Positions 11,006 to 20,032 of a stretch of 64,000 nt of DNA are shown here, piece by piece (the first letter of the stretch is position 1; every line of letters starts with the position of its first letter). A program made the position numbers and the translations under genes. Origin of the DNA: Bog-756 sp963699345 (GTDB lineage: Bacteria; Actinomycetota; Acidimicrobiia; Acidimicrobiales; RAAP-2); NCBI GenBank assembly GCA_963699345.1, contig CAVOTL010000005.1, positions 1 through 64,000 on the forward strand, given 5' to 3'. The notes under the pieces were generated by a model. The model saw only the letters and a program-made list of their open reading frames with translations. It was not told the DNA's origin and made no database searches.

Positions 11006-12415
11006 ATGGACCGCGCCGCCGCCTTCGCCGACGCCCTGCCGCTCTCCTTCTGGCTCGACGACCCGGCCGCCCCCGAGCCGGCCCTCCCCCTGGTCGGGGC
11101 CACCCGGGCCGACCTGGTGTCGTCGGCGGTGGCTACACCGGGCTGTGGGCCGCGCTGCTGGCCAAGCGGGACGACCCGTCCCGTGACGTCCTGCGTGCTC
11201 GAGTCCGACCGGTGTGGCTGGGCCGCCTCGGGCCGCAACGGCGGGTTCTGCGCGGCCAGCCTCACCCACGGTCTGGCCAACGGGGTGGAGCGGTTCCCCG
11301 ACGAGGTCGCCACCCTCGAGCGGCTCGGGCGCGAGAACCTCGACGCCATCGGGGCCACCGTGGCGGCCGAGGGCATCGAGTGCGACTTCGAGCGCACCGG
11401 CGAACTCGACGTCGCCACCGAGCCCCACCAGGTCGCCTGGCTGCGGGAGGCCGAGGCCCTGGCCCACCGGCACGGGGGCCACCCGGTGTTCCTCGGGCGC
11501 GACGAGTTGCAGGCCGAGATCCACTCGCCGACCTTCCTGGCCGGGCTGTGGGAGCCCGACAGCTGCGCGCTGGTCAACCCCGCCCGGCTGGCCTGGGGCC
11601 TGCGGGCGGCGTGCGAACGGGCCGGGGTCCGCATCCACGAGCACACCCGCGTCGAGGGCCTGGCACCCGCCGGACTGTCCCCCGGTCGACCCCATGGTGG
11701 TGCGCACCACCCACGGGACGGCGACGGCCTCCCGGGTGGTACTGGCCACCAACGCCTCGCCCTCCCCGGTGCAGCGGCTGCGCAAGTACATCGTCCCGGT
11801 CTACGACTACGTGCTGATGACCGAGCCGCTCACCCCGGTCCAGAGCGAGGCCGATCGGGTGGGAGCGCCGCCAGGGCATCGGGACCTCGGGGAACCAGTT
11901 CCTCTACTTCCGGCGCACCGCCGACGACCGCATCCTCTTCGGCGGCTACGACGCCATCTACCACTACGGCAACGCCATGGGCGCGTCCCTCGAGCAGCGG
12001 CCGGCCACCTTCGAGCGTGCTGTCGGCCCTGTTCGCCGAGACCTTCCCGGCCCTCGAGGACGTCCGCTTCACCCACGCCTGGGCCGGGGCCATCGACACC
12101 TGCTCGCGGTTCTGCGCCTTCTTCGACCGGTCGTTCGACGGCCGGGTGGCCTCGGCCGCCGGCTACACCGGGCTCGGCGTGGGGGCGTCGCGCTTCGGCG
12201 CCCGGGTGGCCCTCGACCTGGTGTCCGGGCACGAGACCGAGCTCACCCGCCTCGCGTTCGTGCGGTCCAAGCCCATCCCGTTCCCCCCCGAGCCGGTGCG
12301 CTCGATCGGCATCAACCTGACCCGCTGGTCACTGGCCCGGGCCGACGCCCACCAGGGCCGGCGCAACCTGTGGCTCCGGGCCCTCGACCGGGTGGGGCTC
12401 GGCTTCGACTCCTGA
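11006..12415 (+). CDS. FAD-dependent amine/amino-acid oxidase of the DAO family (frameshifted)
   Basis: About 468 aa. After a short N-terminal tail the FAD-binding GxGxxG motif is recovered as GGGYTGLW (near 11125, after a frame change). SGRNGGFCAASLTHG follows near residue 70, and the C-terminal AGYTGLGVGASRFGARVA is the second flavin contact. Frame changes lie near 11125, 11205, 11685, 11865 and 12015. The family includes gamma-glutamylputrescine oxidase and other secondary-amine oxidases; the substrate cannot be fixed from sequence. The gene is divergent from argC. A catabolic role on an amine or amino acid is an inference. Confidence 0.82.
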   Translation: MDRAAAFADALPLSFWLDDPAAPEPALPLVGATRADLVSSAVATPGCGPRCWPSGTTRPVTSCVLESDRCGWAASGRNGGFCAASLTHGLANGVERFPDEVATLERLGRENLDAIGATVAAEGIECDFERTGELDVATEPHQVAWLREAEALAHRHGGHPVFLGRDELQAEIHSPTFLAGLWEPDSCALVNPARLAWGLRAACERAGVRIHEHTRVEGLAPAGLSPGRPHGGAHHPRDGDGLPGGTGHQRLALPGAAAAQVHRPGLRLRADDRAAHPGPERGRSGGSAARASGPRGTSSSTSGAPPTTASSSAATTPSTTTATPWARPSSSGRPPSSVLSALFAETFPALEDVRFTHAWAGAIDTCSRFCAFFDRSFDGRVASAAGYTGLGVGASRFGARVALDLVSGHETELTRLAFVRSKPIPFPPEPVRSIGINLTRWSLARADAHQGRRNLWLRALDRVGLGFDS

Positions 12416-12443
12416 ACCACCCGGCCGGCCCGCGACCGTCGCC

Positions 12444-12794
12444 TCAGCCTTCGTCGCGGTACCGCGCCACCAGTTGGCGGGAGATGCCGAGGCGGTCCCC
12501 GAGCTGCTTCGTGGTCATGCCCTCGGCCAGGGCGAGGCGGATCATCGCGCCCCGGCCGACCCGACGCGAGGCGTTGGTCCGGTCCAGCGCCTCGGTGAAC
12601 CGGGGGATGACGCCCGCGGTCCCTCCCCGCGCCAGGATCGTCGTCATGGTGTAGCCCTCGTCCATCAGGAGCAGGGACCTTCGCCAGCTCCTCCTGCATC
12701 TCGACGGCACGCCTGGATCAGGCGTTCGAGCTGGGCGATCTCCTGGGTGGCGCCCCGCACCACCGACCTGCCGTTCCTCTTCCGTCGCGCCCAC
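12444..12794 (-). CDS. Small helix-turn-helix protein with N-terminal coiled coil (frameshifted)
   Basis: About 115 aa. GTG at 12794 has a perfect AAGGAGGT 8 nt upstream. Reconstruction gives a helical N-terminus (ATQEIAQLERLIQA then VEMQEELAKV), a short linker, and a C-terminal helix-turn-helix with LALAEGMTTKQLGDRLGIS followed by a basic end. Frame changes lie near 12745, 12713 and 12680. It looks like a DNA-binding regulator that dimerises through its N-terminal helix. It converges on the oxidoreductase (29 nt apart) and diverges from the small membrane gene. I do not recognise a named family; targets are unknown. Confidence 0.65.
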   Translation of the reverse strand: MGATEEERQVGGAGRHPGDRPARTPDPGVPSRCRRSWRRSLLLMDEGYTMTTILARGGTAGVIPRFTEALDRTNASRRVGRGAMIRLALAEGMTTKQLGDRLGISRQLVARYRDEG

Positions 12795-12940
12795 GCCTGC
12801 GACCTCCTTCGTCCGACCGTGCGTCTCCCGGTTCTAGCGCACGGAGAGCGAGCCCGTACCCGCCGCCGAGCAGAGAGCCGGCGCCCTGGGCCGGCCCGCG
12901 GGTGAGCTCCCCGTAGCATCGACCCCATGGAGCGCGAACG

Positions 12941-13208
12941 ATGATCGACTGGCTCTTCCGCGACCGCACCACCGGTCGCCTGACCGTCGCCCAGCGCCCG
13001 AACGCCCCCCTCTCGTCTTCCTGGCGGCGGTGGCGCTCCGCTGGACCGTCCGTCCCGCGGGGACGTGGGGCGCGGTGGTCACGGGGTCGGAGCGGCCGGC
13101 CTGCTGGTGTGGTCCGGCGACGAGATCATCCGGGGCGTCAACCCGTGGCGACGTCTGCTGGGTGGTGGCGTGCTGGCGGCCGTCGTGGTCGGCGTCCTGA
13201 CGCGCTGA
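12941..13208 (+). CDS. Small membrane protein (frameshifted)
   Basis: About 88 aa after two frame corrections (near 12998 and 13085). The order is a charged N-terminus (MIDWLFRDRTTGRLTVAQRP), a hydrophobic segment LVFLAAVALRW, a second segment VGAAGLLVW, then ...NPWRRLLGGGVLAAVVVGVLTR. This suggests two to three membrane helices with a cytoplasmic N-terminus. GGAG stands 8 nt before the ATG at 12941. Its C-terminus faces the end of pheT 44 nt away. No family recognised. Confidence 0.55.
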
Positions 13209-13252
13209 GCGGGACGGCCCGCCAGCCGTACCGGTCCGCCGGCCGGGGCGCG

Positions 13253-15791
13253 TCAGCGCAGGGTGGCCCGGTGGGCCTTCTCGACCCCGGCGATGCAGGC
13301 GGCCCGGAGGGTGCCGATCTCCTCGTCGGTGAGGGTCCGGTCGAGGGCGCAGAACCGCAGCCGGTAGGCGAGGCTGCGGACGCCGTCGCCCAGGGACTCC
13401 CCCCGGTAGACGTCGAAGAGCTGCACCGACTCCAGCAGCTCGCCGCCTTCGACGACCAGGGTCTGTTCGACCATCTGGGCCGGCACCTCGTCGGGCACGA
13501 CGAAGGCGAGATCGATGTCCGACGAGGGGAACCGGCTGACCGGGACGGGCCTCGAGCGGGCGACGGGGCGCCGCGTCCGGGTCGAGGAGGCGTCCCGAGG
13601 TCGAGGTCGAGCCAACCCACCCGGCGCGGACGGCCGTCCGGGCCGACCAGCCCGAACGTCTCGACCAGGGTGGGGTCGAGCTCGCCCACGGTGCCCAGCA
13701 TCGCGCGCGGCCCGGCGCGCCCCGAGCGGCGCCGCCAGCACCACGGCCGACCGGTACTCGTGCAGCACCCGGGTGGCCGGGATCGTGGTGCGGGCCCCTG
13801 CTCCAGCACCCAGTCGACCAGCCCGAGGGCGTCGGCCACCGTCCGCCAGGCCGCCACCGCCGACCAGGCGTCGTCGTCGCCGGCCGGCGAACACGGCGCC
13901 GAGGCGCTCGGTGGACCCGGCGTCGATGCCGTCGTCGCCGGGGATCGGCCAGACGGTGGAACACGGAGCCGACCTCGAAGAGGCGGAGATCGCCCTGGCG
14001 CCGCTCGGCGTTGTGGACCAGGGCGCGCAACAGGCCCGGGACCATCGACGAGCGCAGGAACCGCTCGGCCTCGACCAGGGGGTTGGTGACCTCGACGTAG
14101 GGCGGCGTGAAGCCGGCGGCCACCTGGTCGGCCTCGGTCACGAAGGCCGGCCGTCCACGCCTCGCTGGCCCCGAGCCCGCAGAGGACGTCCTTCAGGTGC
14201 CGGCGCTCCCGCTGGTAGTCGGTGAGCCGGCCCGGCTGCGGCCACGACGGGGTGCGACGGGGCAGGCGGGCGTAGCCGTAGGTGCGGGCCACCTCCTCGG
14301 CCAGGTCGGCCTCGCCCATGGGCAGCGGTCGGATGTCGGGCCGGAAGGTGGGGACCACCACGGCCACCGGGTCCCGCTCGGAACCCGTCGGCGACGCCGC
14401 CATGCCGAGCGGACGCGAGCAGGTCGGCGATGGCCCCGGCCGCTGAGATCGGTGCCGAGCAGGGCGTTGACCCGGGCCGGCCGCACCGTCACCTCGAGGG
14501 GGACCGGGCACGTCCCCCACCACGTCGATGGCCCCGTCGGCCAGCCGTCAGGCCGGCCCGGCGGTCAGGGCCAGGAGTTCGCAGAACCGGTCGGCCGCCC
14601 GGTCGATGCCCGCCGGGTCGCAGCCCCGCTCGAACCTCGCCGAGGCCTCGGTGCGCAGGTTGAGGCGCTTGGACGTCCGGGCGATGGCCATGGGGACGAA
14701 GTAGGCGGCCTCGAGCAGCACCCGGGACGTGCCCGGGCCGATCTCCGAGGAGGCGCCCCCCATGACGCCGCCGATCCCCACCGGCGACCCGGTGGCGTCG
14801 CAGATCAGGCAGTCCTGGCCGGTGTCGCCCAGGCCCGGGACCGGGTCGGCCGAGCGTGCGGACGACGCCGTCGAGGGTGGTGACCTGCTCCCCCGGCTCG
14901 GCCCGGCGCACCAGCAGCCCCCCGCCCTCCAGCCGGTCGAGGTCGTAGGGGTGGGTGGGCTGCCCGAGCTCGAGCATCACGTAGTTGGAGGCGTCGACCA
15001 CGTTGTTGATCGGGCGCATGCCGGCCGCCGTCAGGCGCCGGGCCAGCCACGCGGGCGACTCCCCCACCACCACGTCGGTCAGCACCCGCGCGGTGAAGCG
15101 GGGGCACAGCTCGAGGTCGTCCACCCGCACGGAGGCGAGGCTCGCCACCGGGGGTCCGACGGCCGGCGACGGCAGCGGCCCGTCGCCCCGGTCGGCCACC
15201 AGGTCCGCGGTGGTGGGGACGGCGAAGGGGAGACCCAGGCGGGCGGCCAGGTCGCGGGCCACACCGGCCATGCACCAGGCGTCGGGCCGGTTGGCCTCCA
15301 CGGCGACGTCGAACACGGTGTCGGCTTCGATGCCGAGGGCGTCGGTCAGCAGCACCCCGGGCGCCGCCCCCTCCACCTCGTTGAGGACGAGGATCCCGGC
15401 GTGGTCCTCGGACAGGCGCAGCTCCCGGCCCGAGCACAGCATCCCGTTCGACACCATGCCCTTCATCTTCCGCTTGCCGATGGCGAACCCCCCGGGCAGC
15501 ACCGAGCCCACCGGGGCCAGGGCCACCAGGTCGCCCACGGCGAAGTTGTTCGCCCCACAGGCCACCTCGGTGACCGTCGTGCCGTCGGTGACCACCACCC
15601 GTCGGATCCGGTCGGCCCCCTCGATGGCCGCTGACCTCCTCGATGCGGGTGACGACGACGTCGCCCAGCCCCTCGCCCACCGTCTCGACGCCCTCGACCA
15701 CCAGGCCGAGGTCGTCCAGGGCCGCGGCGATGTCGGCCGGGTCACCGTCGAACGGTGCGAAGTCTCGGAGCCAGGAAAGGGGAACCCGCAA
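13253..15791 (-). CDS. pheT: Phenylalanyl-tRNA synthetase beta subunit (about ten frameshifts)
   Basis: With PheS it forms the alpha2-beta2 enzyme that charges tRNA-Phe. Domains in order are an N-terminal segment, an EMAP-like tRNA-binding domain (GFAIGKRKMKGMVSNGMLC at about residues 105-123), B3/B4, B5, and a C-terminal ferredoxin-fold anticodon-binding domain ending SLAYRLRFCALDRTLTDEEI. Total about 845 aa, typical. The start is a TTG at 15791 preceded by GAGAGG, 27 nt after pheS. Frame changes are scattered, densest between 13560 and 14550. An essential single-copy gene this fragmented points to sequence error. Confidence 0.95.
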
Positions 15792-15818
15792 CTGCTGTCC
15801 TCTCGGGGTGTCCGCGCC

Positions 15819-16928
15819 TCAGAACTGGCGCAGGAAACGGATGTCGTTCTCGATGAGGGCCCGCATGTCGGCGATCTGGTGGCGCATCTGCGCGCACCGG
15901 TCGATGCCGAAGCCGAAGGCGAAGCCCGTCCACTCGTCGGCGTCGATGCCGACGGCGGCGAACACGGCCGGGTCGACCATGCCGCACCCGCCGAGCTCGA
16001 TCCACCCGGTCTGCGAGCAGGTCCGACAGCCGTCGCCGCGGCAGATGGCGCACGTCACCTCGAACTCGGCCGACGGCTCGGTGAAGGGGAAGTAGGCCGG
16101 CCGCAGGCGGGAGTGGATGTCCGGGCCGAAGTAGGCGGTGGTGAACGTCTCGATGGTCCCGGCCAGGTCGGCGAAGGTGATGCCCCGGTCGACCACCAGA
16201 CCCTCGATCTGGTGGAAGACGGCCAGGTGGCGGGCGTCGGGGGTGTCCCGGCGGTAGCAGCGGCCCGGCATGACGGCGTGGATCGGCAGGGCGCCGTCGA
16301 GCACGGCCTGCTCCATCAGGTGGATCTGCACCGGCGAGGTGTGGGTGCGCAGCAGCGTCGACTCGGGCTCGCCGAGGTCGAGGTAGAAGGTGTCCCACAT
16401 CCCCCGGGCCGGGTGGGCCGGCGGGATGTTGAGGGCCCCGAAGTTGTACCAGTCGGTCTCGATCTCGGGGCCTTCGGCCACGACGAACCCCATGCCGACG
16501 AAGACGTCCTCCAACGCGTCCCGGGTCTGGGACACGAGGTGGAGGTGGCCACGGGCCGTCGGGCCGGCCACCGTGCCGGGCACGTACTCGGTGAGGTCGA
16601 GCCGGGAGGCGGCCATCTCGGCGGACAGCTCGGCGAAGCGGATCTCGTCCCGGCGCGCCTCGAGCAGCTCCTCGACGGTGGTGCGGGCCTCGTGCAGCCG
16701 GCGGCCCAGCTCCTTGCGCTCCTCGGGGCCCATCGAGCCGAGGGCCCGCGACGCCTCGGCCAGCGCGGACTTCTTGCCCGAGACGGTGGCCGCCACGTGG
16801 CGGAACTCCTCGGTGGTGCCGGCGGCGGCGATGGCCGACCGGGCCTCGGCCACCAGCGCGTCGATGTCCACCGGGCCGCTCACCGGTCGCGTCCCGCCGT
16901 CGCCCGGTGCCCCCGGTGCCGTCTCCAT
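15819..16928 (-). CDS. pheS: Phenylalanyl-tRNA synthetase alpha subunit
   Basis: Intact, 369 aa from the ATG at 16928. It carries the class II catalytic core: an N-terminal coiled coil (residues about 15-100), then motif 2 around RCYRRDTPDARHLAVFHQIEG, and motif 3 near GFAFGFGIDRCAQMRH. It also has a Cys cluster C-x2-C-x4-C-x2-C near residue 290 (CAICRGDGCRTC), often present in this subunit. I prefer this ATG over one 9 nt upstream because TACGAT ends exactly 7 nt before it, matching the leaderless pattern here. It heads pheS-pheT. Confidence 0.96.
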   Translation of the reverse strand: METAPGAPGDGGTRPVSGPVDIDALVAEARSAIAAAGTTEEFRHVAATVSGKKSALAEASRALGSMGPEERKELGRRLHEARTTVEELLEARRDEIRFAELSAEMAASRLDLTEYVPGTVAGPTARGHLHLVSQTRDALEDVFVGMGFVVAEGPEIETDWYNFGALNIPPAHPARGMWDTFYLDLGEPESTLLRTHTSPVQIHLMEQAVLDGALPIHAVMPGRCYRRDTPDARHLAVFHQIEGLVVDRGITFADLAGTIETFTTAYFGPDIHSRLRPAYFPFTEPSAEFEVTCAICRGDGCRTCSQTGWIELGGCGMVDPAVFAAVGIDADEWTGFAFGFGIDRCAQMRHQIADMRALIENDIRFLRQF

Positions 16929-16935
16929 GGCCGAC

Positions 16936-16941
16936 ATCGTA
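16936..16941 (-). promoter_or_regulatory. -10 hexamer TACGAT before pheS
   Basis: TACGAT ends 7 nt before the ATG at 16928. This gives pheST its own leaderless promoter inside the infC-to-pheT gene run. Confidence 0.6.
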
Positions 16942-16944
16942 GAG

Positions 16945-17743
16945 CGGGTGCGGGACACCCACCTGTCCCGCCGCCGCCCGCCGCTGGCGGAGGGCCTCGA
17001 AGCACAGGACGGCGGCCGACACCCCGACGTTGAGCGACTCGGACCGACCGGCCATGGGGATGGTGACCCCGAGGTCGAGGGACGCCACCAGGTCGTCGTC
17101 CAGGCCCCCGGCCTCGTTGCCCACCACCAGGGCGACCGGTCGGGTCCAGTCGAGCGCCGCGTAGTCCGTGCCGCCCCGCACCACGGTGGCCGACCGTGGT
17201 CAGCCCGAGCCGCCGCAGCGCGCCGACGATGCAGCGTCGACGTCGCCGCCCTCCACCACCGGCACGTGGAAGAGCGAGCCGGCCGTGGCCCGCACGCACT
17301 TCGGGTTGGTCGGGTCGACGGTGCCGTCGCAGCACACCACCGCGTCCACGCCGGCGGCATCGGCCGTGCGGATCACCGTGCCCAGGTTGCCGGGGTCGCG
17401 CACGTCGACGCACACCACGACGAGGGTGGCGTCGGCCAGGGCGTCGATCGGGGTCGGGGCGTGGGAGACCACGGCCAGCAAGCGGCTGGGGCGTCACGGT
17501 GGAGGCGACCCGTTCCATGACCCCCGGCGCCAGGTCGAAGACCCGGCCCCCGTCGGCCAGCACCCGCCGGGTCACGTCGACCACGGCGCGGCGCGTCGGC
17601 GCCCTCGGGGGCCACGTAGACCGCTTCGACCGACGTGCCGGCGGCGAGCGCCACCGACAGCAGTTCCGCCCCTTCGACCACCAGCGACCCGCTCGGATGG
17701 CCCGCAGGCTCCGCTTGCGCAGGAGCTGGCGGAGCCTCCGCAC
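16945..17743 (-). CDS. SpoU/TrmH-family RNA 2'-O-methyltransferase (frameshifted; both ends approximate)
   Basis: SPOUT-fold methyltransferase. The N-terminal substrate-binding part reads RRLRQLLRKRSLRAIRAG then VVEGAELLSVALAAG. The SAM-binding knot has DVRDPGNLGTVIRTADAAG, VVGNEAGGL and IPMAGRSESLNVGVSAAV, the three SpoU motifs. Frame changes occur near 17690, 17595, 17485, 17237 and 17190. The start could be the GTG at 17743 or a CTG at 17779 that overlaps the rplT stop. No stop lies in a suitable frame before pheS, so the end is unresolved. In actinobacteria this position between rplT and pheS holds a 23S rRNA methyltransferase-like gene (tsnR type); the exact target nucleotide is not deducible. 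Confidence 0.85.
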
Positions 17744-17775
17744 CCGCTGGTGGGTGAAGGGCAGACCCGACTGGG

Positions 17776-18162
17776 TCAGGAACCGGCCTCGGCGGTCGCC
17801 GGGGCGGAGGCCAGGGCCTCCTCGGCCACCTTCACCAGCGACGCGAACGCCTCGGGCGCGGTGACGGCCAGATCGGCCAGGACCTTGCGGTCGACCTCGA
17901 CGTCGGCCCGGTGCAGGCCGGCGATGAAGCGGCTGTAGCTCATGCCGTTCAGCCGGGCGGCGGCGTTGATCCGCTGGATCCACAGCTGGCGGAAGTCGCC
18001 CTTGCGCGCCCGACGGTCGCGGAAGGCGTACTGCCCCGAGTGCATGACCTGCTCGTTGGCGGCACGGAAGGAACGGCTCTTGTTGCCGTAGTAGCCCTGG
18101 GCCTGCTCGAGGATGGCGCGGTGGTGCTTCTTCGCGTGGACGGCGCCTTTGACTCGGGCCAT
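17776..18162 (-). CDS. rplT: 50S ribosomal protein L20
   Basis: Intact, 128 aa. It binds 23S rRNA early in large-subunit assembly. The N-terminus MARVKGAVHAKKHHRAILEQ and the segment RQLWIQRINAAARLNG are diagnostic. AAAGGAG lies 7 nt before the ATG at 18162. It follows rpmI by 170 nt, a long gap for this operon; the gap contains only GC-rich sequence with no recognised element. The tail is Ala-rich and slightly longer than usual. Confidence 0.97.
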   Translation of the reverse strand: MARVKGAVHAKKHHRAILEQAQGYYGNKSRSFRAANEQVMHSGQYAFRDRRARKGDFRQLWIQRINAAARLNGMSYSRFIAGLHRADVEVDRKVLADLAVTAPEAFASLVKVAEEALASAPATAEAGS

Positions 18163-18332
18163 GGTGGAACTCCTTTGACGTGGTGGGCCGGGGTGGCCGG
18201 CCGGTTGCGGGTGGTCTGGGGGGATCGCCGGACGGCCCCGTCGGGGGTCCGGCGCACGGGCCCGGGGCCCGGCGGAACGGAGCCGCCGGTCGGGACCGGG
18301 AGGATGCGGGGCGGCCGGAGGGCCGCCGCGCA

Positions 18333-18527
18333 CTACAGGCCGAGCATCCTCTTGATCTGCTTCTCGTCGCCGGGGGCGAAGTCCGACTCACGGCCGAGCC
18401 GGCGCTTGCGCTCGGCCGACTTGTGCTCGAGCAGGTGCGAACGGAAGGCCTTGCGGCGGCGGAGCCGCCCCGACCCGGTCACCTTGATGCGCTTCTTGGC
18501 GCCGCTGTCCGTCTTCATCTTGGGCAT
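18333..18527 (-). CDS. rpmI: 50S ribosomal protein L35
   Basis: Intact, 64 aa, MPKMKTDSGAKKRIKVTGSG at the N-terminus, very basic throughout. GAGAGGG lies 8 nt before the ATG at 18527, which I prefer to an in-frame start 21 nt upstream. It sits between infC (5 nt) and rplT, the usual order. Confidence 0.97.
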   Translation of the reverse strand: MPKMKTDSGAKKRIKVTGSGRLRRRKAFRSHLLEHKSAERKRRLGRESDFAPGDEKQIKRMLGL

Positions 18528-18531
18528 CGTG

Positions 18532-19279
18532 CTATCCCTCTCCTTCACTCGACTCTGCGGCCGGGGACTGCTCCCCCGCCGGGGCGGCCGGTGCCGCCGC
18601 TGGTTCGGTGGCCACCGTGGCCACCGCCGCCACCCGCTCCGGTGCGGGCGTGCCGCCCTCCGTCACGGGCTCCGTCTGTGCTGCCGTGCGCGGCGGCCGG
18701 AGCCGCCGGGGCGCCACCCTTCGATCCCCCCGACCGGGACGACCCGGCCGGCCGGGACCGCTTCTCGGGGGCCAGCACCATGACCATGTTCCGGCCGTCG
18801 AGACGGGGGACGGACTCGGACTTGCCGAGGCCCTCCATCTGGTCGGCGATGCGGTCGAGGATCTTCTTGCCCAGCTCGGGATGGAAGACCTCGCGGCCGC
18901 GGAACATGATGGTGATCTTGACCTTGTGGCCCTCCTCGAGGAACTTGGCCACCTGCCGGGTCTTGGTGTCGAAGTCGCCCGGGCCGATCTTCGGCCGGTA
19001 CTTCATCTCCTTGATCCCTACGTGGACGGCCTTGCGCTTGGACTCCTTGGCCCGCTGGGCCTCGTCGAACTTGTGCTTGCCGAAATCCATGATGCGGCAG
19101 ACCGGGGGGTTGGCCCCGGGTGCCACCTCGACGAGGTCGAGGTCGAGGTCACGGGCGATGGCCAGGGCCTCGGGCAGGAGCTTGATGCCGAGCTGCTCGC
19201 CGTCGGGATCGACCAGGCGCACCTCACGGGCGCGGATGCGGTCGTTGATGCGAGGATCGTTGGTGGCGCTGGTTGCTAT
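18532..19279 (-). CDS. infC: Translation initiation factor IF-3, apparent AUA start, long acidic tail (one frameshift)
   Basis: About 248 aa. The N-domain begins NDPRINDRIRAREVRLVDPD; the C-domain holds KEMKYRPKIGPGDFDTK and VKITIMFRGREVFHP. In the reading frame an in-frame TGA lies three codons before codon ATA at 19277-19279, and no ATG, GTG or TTG occurs before residue 20 of the conserved N-domain. AGGGAG is 9 nt before the ATA. Non-AUG starts (AUU, AUC) are a known self-regulatory device of infC, because IF-3 itself rejects them. A +1 step near 18700 leads into an Ala/Pro/Glu tail ending at 18532; such tails are usual in actinobacterial IF-3. Confidence 0.93.
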
Positions 19280-19301
19280 TCGACTTCACTCCCTGTCTCA
19301 T

Positions 19302-19320
19302 GGCCACGGTTCCCGTGGCC
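19302..19320 (-). promoter_or_regulatory. Perfect hairpin in the infC leader
   Basis: GGCCACGG-TTC-CCGTGGCC is an 8-bp perfect stem with a 3-nt loop, ending about 12 nt upstream of the infC Shine-Dalgarno sequence. A second inverted repeat, GACGAC-CGACT-GTCGTC, lies at 19349-19365. The leader could fold and influence infC translation; the mechanism is inferred. Confidence 0.45.
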
Positions 19321-19474
19321 GACGATGAAGGAGCGGAGCCAGCACCGGGACGACCGACTGTCGTCGGCCCACCGGTCCCATCGACCCGGCGCACGGGGTC
19401 CGCACGGGGCGGACGCGGTGGCCGGGTGGGGGATTCGCATCGCGAAGCCCCGCTTCCTCGTCTATCAGTTGCTT

Positions 19475-19480
19475 TAGGCT
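19475..19480 (+). promoter_or_regulatory. -10 hexamer TAGGCT before the DUF1844 gene
   Basis: TAGGCT ends 7 nt before the GTG at 19488, leaderless type. Confidence 0.6.
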
Positions 19481-19487
19481 ACCAGTC

Positions 19488-19959
19488 GTGAGCTCTCTTT
19501 GGACACCTGACGGCGAACGACCGGTGGCGAGGCCCTCCTCCCCGCCCGCCGGACCGCCCCCCGACACCTTCGACGGCGCCGACGACGCGCATGGACGACG
19601 AGGCGCTGGCCGCCCAGGTCGAGGCCATGCGGGCGGAGCTGGCCAACGCCCCCGTCGAGGTGGTCGTGGCCAACCACTGCTACGGCCTGTTCGAGCTGGC
19701 CGCCGTCTACCTGTCCCAGCAGCCGCCCCTCCTCGACCAGGCCCGGCTGGCCATCGACGCCCTCGGCTGCCTGGTCGACGGCCTGGCCGGCCGCCTCGGG
19801 GAGGGCGAGTCCGCCCTGAAGGAGGGCCTCACGAACCTCCGCCTGGCCTTCGTGCAGATCGACGGGGCCCAGCGGGCCGGGGCGTCGGTCGACGCCGTGG
19901 TCGGGGTCGACGCCGACCCGGCCGACGACGGAGCGACCGAGTCCGACGACGGCGGGTGA
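19488..19959 (+). CDS. DUF1844 protein (one frameshift)
   Basis: About 156 aa. The N-terminus is a Pro-rich tail of about 35 residues. One +1 step at about 19590 leads into the DUF1844 domain (PF08899): VVANHCYGLFELAAVYLSQQ, then QARLAIDALGCLVDGLAGRL and LRLAFVQIDG. The C-terminus is acidic. The GTG start is supported by the TAGGCT hexamer 7 nt upstream. In actinobacteria such a gene commonly neighbours infC and is divergent from it, as here. Function unknown. Confidence 0.82.
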
Positions 19960-20032
19960 CCGGTCCGCCTGACGGCAGCGGGCGGCCCGCCGGAGCCGGC
20001 GGCGGACGGGCGGTGGGGTCGACGCGTCCCGG

